Shown here: in pieces, positions 36,637 to 46,007 of the stretch
Numbering within the stretch: position 1 is the stretch's first letter
Layout: each line of letters opens with the position of its first letter
NCBI GenBank assembly: GCA_963811775.1
Contig: CAWESO010000002.1
Location: 682,001-746,000 of the forward strand
Reading direction: 5' to 3'
Length of the DNA stretch: 64,000 nt
Source of the DNA: Chersky-840 sp963811775
GTDB lineage: Bacteria; Actinomycetota; Acidimicrobiia; Acidimicrobiales; UBA8190
Made by a program: the position numbers and the translations under genes
Notes under the pieces: model-generated
What the model saw: the letters and a program-made list of their open reading frames with translations, nothing else
Told to the model about the DNA's origin: nothing
The model's database searches: none

Positions 36637-37679
36637 AAGCGCTCACGGTGCAACCCCTCACGGCGGGCTCGGCCCGGCTCGAGGACGTCCCCGACCCTCC
36701 GGCCGCCGATGGCCCTGTGCTCGTCGAGACGCTGGCCGTGGGGGTGTGCGGCACCGACGCCGAGATCATCTCGGGCCTCTACGGGTGGGCCCCGCCCGGA
36801 CATGACCGTCTCGTCCTCGGCCACGAGTCCCTGGGCCGCGTGCTCGAGGCGCCCGCCGGCGCGGCGGTGGCGACGGGGGACCTCGTGGTCGGCATCGTCC
36901 GGCGCCCCGACCCCGTGCCGTGCGGCAACTGCGCGGCGGGCGAGTGGGACTTCTGCCACAACGGCCAGTACACCGAGCGCGGCATCAAGGCCCATGACGG
37001 GTACTGCTCCGAGCAGTACCGCATCCATCCCGACTTCGCCGTCAAGATCGACCCCGTTCTCGGAAGCCTCGGCGTGCTCATGGAACCCACGAGCGTGGTG
37101 GCCAAGGCCTGGGAACAGGTCGACCGCATCGGCGGCCGTGCCCACTGGGACCCCCAGATCATCGTCGTCACCGGGGCGGGCCCCATCGGCATGCTGGCCG
37201 CGCTCATCGGCGTGCAGCGGGGGCTCGACGTGCACGTCTTCGACCAGGTGACGACGGGGCCCAAGCCCGAGCTCGTCCACGAGTTGGGCGCCACGTACCA
37301 CACCGGTCGCATCGAGCACTCCTGCCCGCATCCCGACGTCGTCATCGAGTGCACGGGCGTGGCCTCGCTCGTGTTCGACGCCATGGAGCACCTCGCCGCG
37401 GGAGGCGTGGCCTGTCTCACCGGGGTGTCGGGGGGCAAGCACGCGCTGCGGGTGGACGCGTCCATGCTCAACCGGTCCATGGTCCTCGAGAACCAGGCCG
37501 TGGTGGGCTCGGTCAACGCCAACCGCCGCCACTACGAGGCCGCGGCGCAGGCCCTGGTGAAGGCCGACCCCACGTGGCTCTCGAAGCTGGTCACGCGGCG
37601 CGTGCCCCTCGAGCACTGGCAGGACGCGTTGGCGCGACAGCCCGACGACGTGAAGGTGGTGATCGAGGTCGGCACGTGA
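36633..37679 (+). CDS. Zinc-dependent glucose 1-dehydrogenase-like alcohol dehydrogenase
   Basis: This 348-residue medium-chain dehydrogenase has a catalytic zinc motif VGVCGTDAEI and LGHESLGRVLE, and a structural-zinc-like segment PCGNCAAGEWDFCHNG. The Rossmann motif is VVTGAGPIGMLAA. The order of motifs and the NGQYTERGI segment resemble archaeal-type glucose 1-dehydrogenases, which make D-gluconolactone. It starts inside the stop of the GH15 gene, and its stop overlaps the metallo-hydrolase (GTGA). The context supports glucose as substrate. Confidence 0.83.
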   Translation: MKALTVQPLTAGSARLEDVPDPPAADGPVLVETLAVGVCGTDAEIISGLYGWAPPGHDRLVLGHESLGRVLEAPAGAAVATGDLVVGIVRRPDPVPCGNCAAGEWDFCHNGQYTERGIKAHDGYCSEQYRIHPDFAVKIDPVLGSLGVLMEPTSVVAKAWEQVDRIGGRAHWDPQIIVVTGAGPIGMLAALIGVQRGLDVHVFDQVTTGPKPELVHELGATYHTGRIEHSCPHPDVVIECTGVASLVFDAMEHLAAGGVACLTGVSGGKHALRVDASMLNRSMVLENQAVVGSVNANRRHYEAAAQALVKADPTWLSKLVTRRVPLEHWQDALARQPDDVKVVIEVGT

Positions 37680-38599
37680 GCAGCTCGGAGATCGCCCCGG
37701 GCATCGTCGAGATCGACACCCTCCTCGGGGGGTGGGAGAAGGTCACGGCCGGCTACCTCGTGCACGGGGACGCACCGGTGCTGGTGGAGACCGGCAGCCA
37801 GAGTTCGGTGGCGGTGCTGCTCGACGCGCTCGACGGCCTCGGCGTGAGCCCGGGGTCGCTGGCGGGGGTGGCGGTGACCCACATCCATCTCGATCACGCC
37901 GGCGGTGTGGGCGACGTGGCCCGGGCGTTCCCCAACGCCACGGTGTACGTGCACGAGAAAGGGGCGCGCCACCTCGTCGACCCCACGCGGCTCATCGACT
38001 CGGCGGCACGCGTGTACGGCCCCCTGCTCGACTCGCTCTACGGACGTCTCGACCCCACCGCGCCCGAGCGCATCCACGTGCTGGCCGACGGGGAGGAGAT
38101 CCGCGTCTCGCCGGGCCGCGTCCTCACCACCGTCGACTCGCCCGGACACGCCAAGCACCATCTCGCCCTGCACGACTCGGCCAGCGGCGTGCTCTTCGCC
38201 GGCGACGCCGTGGGGGTGCGCCTGCCCGACGCCGGGGTGCTGCGCCCCTCGACCCCGCCGCCCGACTTCGACCTCGACCTCGCCGTGACGTCGCTGCACC
38301 GCTTCGCCCAGCGCCGGCCCAGCGGGCTGGCCCTGGCCCACTACGGCCTGCTCGCCGACCCCGCCGCCATCCTGGCCGAGGCGGAGGAGACCCTGCGACG
38401 CTGGGCCAGCGTGGCCGAACAGGCGTGGCGCGCCGGCGAGGACATCGCCGCCGCCCTCGACGCCGCCTTCGCGGCGGACATCTCCGGTGTCGACGCCGTG
38501 CACCGCGAGAAGCTCGACACCCTCAACGGCGTGCACTCCAACGCGGCCGGGTTCCGGCGTTGGCTCGACACCCGCGCCGAGCACGCCCCGCCGGGCTGA
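37676..38599 (+). CDS. MBL fold metallo-hydrolase
   Basis: This 307-residue metallo-beta-lactamase-fold hydrolase has the metal-binding motif THIHLDHAGG and the later ligands in DSPGHAKHH and FAGDAV. It ends with a helical C-terminal domain typical of lactonase- or glyoxalase-like members. GTG 37676 overlaps the dehydrogenase stop. Coming directly after a glucose dehydrogenase, it may hydrolyse the sugar lactone product. This is an inference, as the family covers many esters and thioesters. Confidence 0.85.
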   Translation: MSSSEIAPGIVEIDTLLGGWEKVTAGYLVHGDAPVLVETGSQSSVAVLLDALDGLGVSPGSLAGVAVTHIHLDHAGGVGDVARAFPNATVYVHEKGARHLVDPTRLIDSAARVYGPLLDSLYGRLDPTAPERIHVLADGEEIRVSPGRVLTTVDSPGHAKHHLALHDSASGVLFAGDAVGVRLPDAGVLRPSTPPPDFDLDLAVTSLHRFAQRRPSGLALAHYGLLADPAAILAEAEETLRRWASVAEQAWRAGEDIAAALDAAFAADISGVDAVHREKLDTLNGVHSNAAGFRRWLDTRAEHAPPG

Positions 38600-38662
38600 G
38601 CGCACCGGGCCGGCCGTCGCCGACCTGAGCCCGTCACCGACCACTCTGGAAGACTGCGGTGC

Positions 38663-39458
38663 ATGCGCAGCGTCAACCCCTCGGTCGACGAGGTCGTCGC
38701 CGGCCTGGACCGTGACGGCTACGCGCTGGTGCCGGGCTTCCTCTCGCAACCCGAGCTCGAGGCGGCGCGTCGCGACATGCGGCGGGTGGTGGCCGACACG
38801 CCCGGGGGCCGCAACCCCTTCGAGGGCGCGCACACCAAGCGCGTCTACGCGCTGTTCGCCAAGACCCGTGCCTTCGACGGGCCCGCCACCCACCCCCTCG
38901 TCCTCGGGGTGCTCGACCGGGTGCTGGGCCACTGCCAACTCGAGCGCGCCGACGGGCATCGAGATCGGCCCCGGGGAGCTGGCCCAGGTGCTGCACCACG
39001 ACGACGGCATCTACCCCGTGCCCCGCCCCCATGACGAGCTGGTGCTCAACACCATGTGGGCGCTCGACGACTTCACCGAGGCCAACGGGGCCACGCGCCT
39101 CATCCCCGGCAGCCACCGCTGGGTGCACGAGCAGCCCGGGCCCGACACGCCGAGCGTGGCGGCGGAGATGCCGGCGGGCTCGGTGCTGTTCTATCTGGGG
39201 AGCGTGTGGCACGGGGGCGGGGCCAACACCACCGACCGGGCCCGGCTGGGGGTGATCCTCGAGTACGTGGCGTCGTGGCTGCGCCCGCAGGAGAACCACT
39301 TCCTGGCCGTGCCCGCCGACGTCGCGGCGCGCCTGCCCGAGATCCTGCAGGAATTGCTCGGCTACAACATCCGCCCGCCGTTCATGGGCTATGTCGACGG
39401 TCGCCATCCCCGACGGTCGCTCGAGCGCGCCGCCACGCGAGGCCGGGGGGAGCGATGA
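38663..39458 (+). CDS. Phytanoyl-CoA dioxygenase family protein (frameshifted)
   Basis: This Fe(II)/2-oxoglutarate dioxygenase is about 264 residues when repaired. The N-terminal part (LDRDGYALVPGFLSQPEL) is in one frame. The catalytic part, with LHHDDGIY (His and Asp of the triad), ATRLIPGSHRW and the distal His in GSVWHGGGANTTDRARLG, is in the next. The break is near 38939-38950, where one extra base in CTCGAGCGC explains it. The metal ligands are all present, so it is probably a sequencing error. The stop overlaps the enoyl-CoA hydratase start (ATGA). Confidence 0.82.
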
Positions 39459-40231
39459 CCGACACCGTCCTCTACGAGTGCCGCGGCCACGTGGCCACCA
39501 TCACCTACAACCGGCCCGAGGCCCTCAACGCCGTCAACGGCGAGCTGCGGCGCGACCTCAACGCCGCCTTCGCCCGCTTCCGCGACGAGGAGGAGGCGTG
39601 GGTGGGCGTCGTCACCGGGGCGGGGCGCGCCTTCTGCGCCGGCGCCGACCTACGCGACGGGGCCGGGTCGACGGGGGAGTTCGCCGGGACGTTCTGGGAG
39701 AAGCCGACGCTGAATTCCTTCGAGAGCGGCTGGGAGATCCACAAGCCCGTCATCGCCGCGGTGAACGGGCCCTGCCTCGGCTACGGGCTGACCCTCGTGA
39801 CGTGGTGCGACTTCGTCCTGGCCAGCGAGCGCGCCACCTTCGGCTATCCCGAGGCCCGCCTCGGGGTCCCCGCCATGGTCGGGGCCATCCGCCTGCCCCA
39901 GCGCATCGGGTGGGCCGACGCCATGGAGCTGCTGCTCACCGGAGAGTCCGTCGACGCGCCACGGGCGCGGGAGATGGGCCTCGTGTGGCGCGTCGTGGCG
40001 CATGACGACCTTCTCGACGAGGCCCGGGCCCTGGCGCAACGGCTCGTGGCCGCCGCCCCGTTGGCCCAGCGGGCCATGAAGGAGATGGCGGGACGGGCCC
40101 GGGACCTCTCGGCCCTCGACGCCATCCGCTTCGGCGAGACCATGCGCAGCGTCGTGGTCGCCACCGCCGATGCGGCCGAGGGCATGACCGCCGCCGCCCA
40201 GCGCCGCCCGCCGCGCTGGACGGGCCGCTGA
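39455..40231 (+). CDS. Enoyl-CoA hydratase/isomerase family protein
   Basis: This 258-residue crotonase-fold enzyme has the N-terminal NRPEALNAVN motif and the oxyanion-hole segment AGRAFCAGADLRD. The second motif is AAVNGPCLGYGLTLVTWCDFVLAS, with FGYPEARLGVPA carrying the usual Glu. It hydrates or isomerises a CoA thioester. It is translationally coupled to the dioxygenase, which suggests a shared acyl-CoA or fatty-acid-like substrate. Confidence 0.88.
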   Translation: MTDTVLYECRGHVATITYNRPEALNAVNGELRRDLNAAFARFRDEEEAWVGVVTGAGRAFCAGADLRDGAGSTGEFAGTFWEKPTLNSFESGWEIHKPVIAAVNGPCLGYGLTLVTWCDFVLASERATFGYPEARLGVPAMVGAIRLPQRIGWADAMELLLTGESVDAPRAREMGLVWRVVAHDDLLDEARALAQRLVAAAPLAQRAMKEMAGRARDLSALDAIRFGETMRSVVVATADAAEGMTAAAQRRPPRWTGR

Positions 40232-40244
40232 CTCAGGCGCGGCC
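40223..40244. terminator. Candidate terminator hairpin between convergent genes
   Basis: GGCCGC (40223-40228) and GCGGCC (40239-40244) flank a ten-base loop over the stop codon of the hydratase gene, next to the end of the convergent esterase gene. There is no T-run. Confidence 0.3.
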
Positions 40245-41345
40245 TCAGGCCGGGGCCAGGGTGTGGCGGTCGAAGAAGCTCCAGATGAGATCGGTGGCGT
40301 TGACCTCGAACGTCGAGGGCCCCGTGATCGCCTTCAACTTGGCGCTGAGGCTGCTCCCGGGCCAGGCGTGGCCGCCGCCGATGACGATGTAGAACTCGAC
40401 GGCGGTGCCCGCCGGGCACCGGTAGGTGCGCAGGATCACGTGCGGGGTCACCTTGTGGTCCGTGGCGCGCGCGTTGCAGCCGTCCTTGGCCGCCCACTCC
40501 TTCACGTTGGCCGGATACCCCTTCCCGTTGAGGTTGGCCTTTGGCAATGCCACGGTCGGCACGGTCTTGCCGCTGAGGGCGTTGTTGAGCACGGCGGTGC
40601 CGATTCCCCCGTTGAAGTACAGGATCGGGTCGGCGGTGCCGTGGAAGGCGATGATCGACACGCGCCGGCCCGGATTGCACGGCTTGTTGACGACGACGCC
40701 GGCCACCGGGGCGAAGGCGGCGAAGCGGTCGGCCATAGTGCACGCCAGCAGCGACGTGAACAGCGCGCCGTCGGACAGGCCGGTGGCGTAGATGCGCGAC
40801 TCGTCGACGCAGTAGTGCGATTCCAACGAGGTGAGCAAGGCGTTCATGAAGTCGATGTCGTGGTTGGGGTGCGCGCTCGTGGCCGGGTCAATGTCCCACC
40901 CGATGGGCGTGCCCGTTCCCACCGGGAACACGGCCATGAACCCGTCGGCGACGGCCTTGGGGCTGAACTGCGTGGTGAGCGCCTCGATGGTGGCGCCCTC
41001 GCCCAGGCCGTGGAGGTCGACCACGACAGGAAGGGGCCCCGACCGGGCGCGCGCGGGCGGCGTGGTGAGGAGATAGGAGCGCGCCACCCCGTCGACGGTC
41101 AGGCTCTGGCTCTGCTCGGTGACCGGCGCCGCCACCGCGCCCGAGCATCCCGGCGAGGCCACGGGGCGCCGGGCGCCGGCCAGGGCCCCCGATGTGGTGG
41201 TGGCCCGCCCCGAGGCGCCCGGGGACGAGCAGGCGCCGAGCGCACCCGCGACCACCAGGGCGAGAACCGCTGCGAGCGCCGGGCGTCTCCCGGCTTTCTC
41301 GGCCTCGGACTCCGTGCTCGTCGGGCCCCCCACGGGCCGAAGCAC
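40245..41345 (-). CDS. PHB depolymerase-family esterase lipoprotein (LpqC-like)
   Basis: This is a 366-residue exported lipoprotein. After a basic N-terminus comes a signal with the lipobox ALGAC, so it is anchored outside the membrane. The esterase domain has the nucleophile Ser in ATGLSDGALF (GxSxG), Asp in HGTADPILYF and His in IGGGHAWPG, forming a complete triad. Relatives are polyhydroxybutyrate depolymerases, feruloyl esterases and mycobacterial LpqC. It probably cleaves an ester outside the cell. Confidence 0.85.
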   Translation of the reverse strand: MLRPVGGPTSTESEAEKAGRRPALAAVLALVVAGALGACSSPGASGRATTTSGALAGARRPVASPGCSGAVAAPVTEQSQSLTVDGVARSYLLTTPPARARSGPLPVVVDLHGLGEGATIEALTTQFSPKAVADGFMAVFPVGTGTPIGWDIDPATSAHPNHDIDFMNALLTSLESHYCVDESRIYATGLSDGALFTSLLACTMADRFAAFAPVAGVVVNKPCNPGRRVSIIAFHGTADPILYFNGGIGTAVLNNALSGKTVPTVALPKANLNGKGYPANVKEWAAKDGCNARATDHKVTPHVILRTYRCPAGTAVEFYIVIGGGHAWPGSSLSAKLKAITGPSTFEVNATDLIWSFFDRHTLAPA

Positions 41346-41520
41346 AGCACAAACGGGCCCGGCGGTGTCGACAGGTCCTGTGACCAGCGCTTTCCAAGAA
41401 GCGCCCGGGGATGAGACACTGGGGGGACTGCGTAGTGGGGGGTGTGCGGTAGTGCGGGCTGACGATTTCCGGGACCTTTGTAGCCCCGCGCCGCCGGCCG
41501 GCCCCAGGGGCCATCACGGG

Positions 41521-42524
41521 GTGCACAACCGGATCGGCCGCAGACGCACGGCGTGGCGGAGCGCGGCGGCGTTGGGGGCCCTGGCCCTGGTGGCGGCGGC
41601 GTGCTCGTCGGCCCCGCCGGTCGGCACCGTGGGCGGCACCCTGGCGGCGATGGACGGCACCGTCACGCTGGACAAGGTCATCTCGCCCGCCCCGGTCATC
41701 TACGGCTCGGCCCAACCGGCGCCCGGCCACAAGCTGGTCGCCGTCGTCCTCACCGTGCACAGCCCGACCACCGCCGCGGCCCAGTTCGGGGCCATCTACA
41801 CCAACTCGAAGCTGGTCGACTCGACCCAGAAGGCGCACGTGGGCAAGACCACGGCCAAGTACAAGGTCTACGACTGCGGGACCTATCCGCCCTTCGGCGC
41901 CGTGCCCGCCGGGAAAGCCGCGGCGGGGTGCGTGGTCTTCCAGATCGCGGCGGCGGCGCTCCCGGTGAAACTCGAGATCAGGGGCAAGGCCGAAGCCGAC
42001 TGGACCATCCCCGCCACCGCCGTGGTGGCGGGGACGGCCCCCGCCTCCAAGGCCACCCTCTATCCGCGCACCACGACGACGGTTCCCGGGGGGAAGATCG
42101 CGGGGACCACGACGCCGACGGGCCTCGCCGGTGCGGGGACGACCACCACGGCCGTGCCGGGGACCAAGGCCGGCACCGGCACCACCACGACGCGCCCCGG
42201 CGGTGCGGGGTCGACGCCCACCACGGCGGCGGGCGGGTCGGGGTCCGGGGGCACGCACACCGCGCACCATCACGTGTCGGCCTCGGCCCCGAAGGTCGGC
42301 CGCATCACCCCCCGGGGGGAGCGTCCGGGGCCCGGATCCAGATCTGGGGCCGGCGACTGGCGGGCGCCACGCAGGTGACGTTCAACGGCGTCCCGGCCGT
42401 CGTCCGTAAGGACGGGCCCGGCAAGATCGTGGCCGTCGTCCCCGAGGGCGCCACCACCGGCCCCATCACGGTGATCACCCCGAGCGGCATCGCGCGTAGC
42501 ACGCGCAACTTCATCGTCTACTGA
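41521..42524 (+). CDS. Lipoprotein with C-terminal IPT/TIG-like domain (frameshifted)
   Basis: This exported lipoprotein is about 333 residues when repaired. GTG 41521 starts a signal with the lipobox LVAAAC. A DUF4352-like Ig-type domain (KLVAVVLTVHSPT, VYDCGTYPPFG, CVVF) covers residues 40-180. It is followed by a Thr/Gly/Pro-rich linker with TTTT runs and a C-terminal IPT/TIG domain (QIWGRRLAGATQVTFNGVPA, TPSGIARSTRNFIVY). The frame changes in the C6G6 run at 42308-42319, and adding one C restores it, so an error is likely. The function is unknown. A cell-surface binding role is probable. Confidence 0.7.
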
Positions 42525-42672
42525 GCCTCGGCCCCCCCCGGGCCCGCGCCCGGTGATCGGATCTTCGCCGCGGATCCGCATCATCTGCTCGGTGGGGCGT
42601 CCGCCGCCATCATGAGGCTCGGCCCGCCGACGCCGGATACGGTCAACTCCGTCCCAGGAGGAGGATCGCACC

Positions 42673-44046
42673 GTGACGCCAGGCAACCCCACCGGTCCGC
42701 TCGCCGCCCTGTCGGGCCCGATCACGACGGGACGTCTCCTCGAGCCCACGTCGACGGTGCCGATCGACCTCGCCGCCCACGGGTACGTCGCCGAGGAGTT
42801 CTTCGTGTCGGGCACGGCGACCGCGTTCGAAGCGGCGGGGGCTCTGCGGGCGGACGGCCGGTGGACCGTGCGGCCGACGGGCTCGGCCTCCTACCGCACC
42901 AGGATCATCGTGCGCCGACCGTCCGATCCGGCGCGGTTCAACGGCACGGTCCTCATCGAGTGGTTCAACGTGTCGGGCGGCCTCGAGGCCTGCCCGGACT
43001 GGACCTATCTGAGCTCCCAGATCGTGGCGGACGGCTACGCCTACGTGGGGCTGTCGGCGCAGGCCTTCGGTGTCGGCGGCGGCACCGCGCTGCTGAGCGT
43101 GCCGGGCACGGAGAACCACCGCGCCCTCGTGGCGGTGGGGCCCGAGCGCTACGGGACACTGACCCATCCCGGGGACGAGTTCGCCTTCGACATGTTCTCC
43201 CAGATCGGCCGGGCCCTTCGGAACCCGGGCCAATCCTCGGCGTTCGGCGAGTTGCGCCCGGAGCGGATCGTGGCCCTGGGCGAGTCCCAGTCGTCGTTCT
43301 TCTTGACGAGCTACGTCAACGCCGTGCAACCCTCGGCGTCGGTCTACGACGGGTTCTTCATCCACAGCCGGGGAACGGGTGGCGCCTCGTTGTCGGGCAC
43401 ACCCATGGCGAGCCCGGACGTGCCGGTGGGACTGCGCATACGGGATGACACCGCGGTGCCCGTCTTCACCTTCGAGACCGAGACCGACGTCGGCCCCATG
43501 CTCGACTTCGCCGCGGCGCGCCAACCCGATAGCGACCGGGTCCGCACGTGGGAGGTCGCCGGCACCGCCCACAGCGACGCCTTCATGGTGGGCGCGTTCG
43601 CCTCGGCCCTGGGCTGCGACTTCACCATCAACGAGGGCCCCCAGCACTACGTGGCCAAGGCCGCCCTGGTCGCCCTCGAGCGGTGGATCACCGAGGGCGT
43701 GGCCCCGCCGACGGCGTCGCCGCTGGAACTGGCGAGCACCTCACCGCCCGAGATCGCCCGCGACGCCGTGGGCAACGCCCTCGGAGGTGTGCGCACCCCG
43801 GCCGTCGACGTGCCGGTGGCGGCCCTCAGTGGCGCGGCTCCGCCCGGGGTCAGCCGACTGTGCGCGCTGTTCGGCTCAACCGTGCACTTCGACGAGACGA
43901 CCCTCGTCGACCACTACGGCGACCAGCCGGGCTACCTGGCCGACTTCACCCGCAGCCTGGACGCGACGATCAGTGCGGGCTTCCTGCTCGAGTCCGACCG
44001 GGCTCAGCTCCTGGCCGAGGCGCTCGCCGTAAAATTTGGGCCCTGA
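42673..44046 (+). CDS. Alpha/beta hydrolase domain-containing protein
   Basis: This 457-residue protein belongs to the large alpha/beta hydrolase-domain family seen in actinobacteria. Conserved points are RPSDPARFNGTVLIEWFNVSGG, the likely nucleophile in ALGESQSSFFL, and AGTAHSDAFMVG with a candidate His. No signal peptide is seen. GTG 42673 follows AGGAGGATCG. The substrate is unknown, but esters are likely from family relatives. Confidence 0.8.
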   Translation: MTPGNPTGPLAALSGPITTGRLLEPTSTVPIDLAAHGYVAEEFFVSGTATAFEAAGALRADGRWTVRPTGSASYRTRIIVRRPSDPARFNGTVLIEWFNVSGGLEACPDWTYLSSQIVADGYAYVGLSAQAFGVGGGTALLSVPGTENHRALVAVGPERYGTLTHPGDEFAFDMFSQIGRALRNPGQSSAFGELRPERIVALGESQSSFFLTSYVNAVQPSASVYDGFFIHSRGTGGASLSGTPMASPDVPVGLRIRDDTAVPVFTFETETDVGPMLDFAAARQPDSDRVRTWEVAGTAHSDAFMVGAFASALGCDFTINEGPQHYVAKAALVALERWITEGVAPPTASPLELASTSPPEIARDAVGNALGGVRTPAVDVPVAALSGAAPPGVSRLCALFGSTVHFDETTLVDHYGDQPGYLADFTRSLDATISAGFLLESDRAQLLAEALAVKFGP

Positions 44047-44155
44047 CGTCTCGAATCTGCATGTCCCCGTGGATGACACGCTGGCTACGGAAGCGAGCAG
44101 GAGCCGAAACTACGTCATCAAATCCAAGCACTGCGATCGCCGAAGGTGGCGAAGG

Positions 44156-44177
44156 CCACGGTGGGCCAACACCGTGG
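44156..44177. terminator. Terminator hairpin between convergent genes
   Basis: CCACGGTG (44156-44163) and CACCGTGG (44170-44177) form a perfect 8-bp stem with a six-base loop. It lies between the hydrolase end at 44046 and the end of the split gene at 44206. Nothing else was recognised in this 160-bp gap. Confidence 0.45.
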
Positions 44178-44205
44178 CGGCGGGGAAGCGCAAGATGGCG
44201 AATCG

Positions 44206-44733
44206 TTAGGGTCGAGGCGTCAACGATTTCAGGATGAAGCTGGCACTGCCGGTCAACGTGGAGGTCCCCAAGAACGTGGGGCTGGTCACCTTGGTGGTCC
44301 ACGTTCCCTTGACCGGCAGCCCGTTGACGGTGGAGAACCACGTGTCGGAGACGTTGCTCCCCCGTTGTCCGCCGCTGAGGGTCGACACCTCGCGGAAGTG
44401 GAGGGTGGGAACGTCGGTGCCCCCTATTCGCAAGGTTTGTGGGCCCACGTAGCGGTTCGTGCCCTTCATGGTGACGACACCGACCTTGATGGGGCTGCTC
44501 GTGCCGGTGCAGGCAAAGGGGAACCGTTGACCCACGTGCAGCACCGCCGGAATGGCGACCTCGGGCGAGCAGCGGTAGGTGCCGGTATCGGCGATGGACA
44601 ACGCCACGAGGTTCCATCGGTACCACCCGGCCCGGCCCACCTCGACCAGGTTGCCGTCGCGGGCGCAGAACGTGGCGTTCTGCCAGTGGCTGTCGCTGTA
44701 GTCGAGTCGCCAGACCCAGCAACCGTCGGACTG
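44206..44733 (-). pseudogene. C-terminal part of a membrane protein gene split by an insertion sequence
   Basis: This fragment continues the protein begun at 46473. It reads QSDGCWVWRLDYSDSHWQN and later STLSGGQRGSNVSDTWFS, ending in TGSASFILKSLTP. It is preceded directly by the element's left end, and the only start codon in frame lies inside the transposase gene, so it is not an independent gene. Conserved Trp and Cys residues suggest an exported beta-rich domain. The family is not named here. Relatives with N-terminal anchor and this C-terminal domain occur in acidimicrobia. Confidence 0.75.
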
Positions 44734-46007
44734 GTAAGGGCTCACGCCGCGTTTGATTGAGCGGTGATGGTGTAGTTCCACTCGCCGTGAAACTCATGAG
44801 GATCGAGGGGAATGGCGGACAACTGCTTGTTGGTGATCTTGACGCCGGTCGGATACCAATTCGGGTCGTAGTCCGCCTGGATCGTGAGCCCGGTCGACGT
44901 GGTGGTGGCCGAGATCAACTCGATGATGATGCGCAAGCTGGTCAGAGGACGTCCCCGCCAGTTCATGGTGATGAAGCTGAACATTCGGTGCTCGATGCGA
45001 TTCCACTTGGAGGTCCCGGGTGGATAGTGGCACACCGTGATGTCCAGGCCGGTTTCAGCCGCCAGCTGAGCGAGCTGGAGCTTCCAGGCCTTGAGCCGGT
45101 AGCCGTTGGACCCTCCGGCATCGGCGGTGATCAGGAGACGCTCCGCATCGGGGAAGCGGTCGTATCCCATCTGGTTCCACCATCGGCGGATGGACTCGAC
45201 GGCGAACTCGGCTGTGTCGGCAGTATCGCCGACATTGACCCATCCCTCGTCGTTGGCCACGTCGTAGATCCCGTAGGGGATGGCCTTGGCGTAGTCGCCC
45301 AGGGCCGGGTCGGTGAAGTCGTGGACGTTTACCCGTTCTGGCTGCCCTTCTGGTGACCATTCGGCGCCGCCATTGGCGTAGTCGCCGATCAGCTCCTTCT
45401 TCTTCGTGTCGACGGATATCACCGGTTGGTCCTCGTCGATGAAGGTGTCGGCCATCTCGTTTAAGTAGTGGAACTGGGTGTCACGGTCGGGATGCTGGCG
45501 TCCCTCGGTCACCTTGGCGTTGGCCTGCAGCGAGTAGCCGAGACGGTGCAACAGGCGCTGCACCGAGCGCGCCGACACCTCATAGCCCTGGGACACGAGC
45601 TCCTCGGCCAGCTTCGACGACGACTTCGACGTCCAGCGCAAACGGGACATCGGGTTGCCCCGGGTCTCGGGGTAGACGAGTTCGTCGAGGGCGTCGAGAA
45701 GGTCGGGCTGGCGATCGGTCAGGGGCTTGTCACCACCGCCCGGAGCGCGCAGTCGGGCGGTGGGTTCGATGCCCGCCGCTACCTCGGACTCAGCCCTTAT
45801 GACCGTGTTGCGGCTCATTCCCGACGCCGTCGCCACCGCCGTCTTGCCGCCCCGGCCGAACATCTCCGCTGCCGCACCGGCCACCACCCGGCGCTGCCGC
45901 TCGTTCATGTGCGGCAACACCACCTCGAAGAATCGCGCGAGCGCCTCCTCGGTGACCTCCACACTGTCACAATACTACGCGCGTATTAACCTGGCGTGGA
46001 CCCTAAC
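44734..46007 (-). mobile_element. ISAzo13-like insertion sequence
   Basis: The element is about 1,274 bp and holds one transposase gene. Imperfect terminal inverted repeats are seen at 44734-44753 and 46007-45988 (15 of 20 matches, sharing AGGG, CACGCC and GTT). The flanks share TG (2 bp), which may be a short target duplication. It sits inside a gene whose two halves lie at 46003-46473 and 44206-44733. Exact removal of 1,276 bp leaves the halves one base out of frame, so the insertion was either slightly imprecise or an indel is present nearby. Confidence 0.8.
44742..45962 (-). CDS. ISAzo13 family transposase
   Basis: This 406-residue DDE transposase starts with a helix-turn-helix region (FGRGGKTAVATASGMSRNTV). 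It then has an RSVQRLLHRLGYSLQANAK segment and the catalytic acids in ISVDTKKKEL, LLITADAGGSNGYR and PGTSKWNRIEHRMF. The order matches the ISAzo13 family. The stop lies within the left terminal repeat. The frame is intact, so it may be active. Confidence 0.9.
   Translation of the reverse strand: MEVTEEALARFFEVVLPHMNERQRRVVAGAAAEMFGRGGKTAVATASGMSRNTVIRAESEVAAGIEPTARLRAPGGGDKPLTDRQPDLLDALDELVYPETRGNPMSRLRWTSKSSSKLAEELVSQGYEVSARSVQRLLHRLGYSLQANAKVTEGRQHPDRDTQFHYLNEMADTFIDEDQPVISVDTKKKELIGDYANGGAEWSPEGQPERVNVHDFTDPALGDYAKAIPYGIYDVANDEGWVNVGDTADTAEFAVESIRRWWNQMGYDRFPDAERLLITADAGGSNGYRLKAWKLQLAQLAAETGLDITVCHYPPGTSKWNRIEHRMFSFITMNWRGRPLTSLRIIIELISATTTSTGLTIQADYDPNWYPTGVKITNKQLSAIPLDPHEFHGEWNYTITAQSNAA

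Noticed and set aside
42270..42815. Minus-strand frame over the lipoprotein end
   Set aside because: Composition is that of a shadow frame, and it covers the IPT/TIG coding region.
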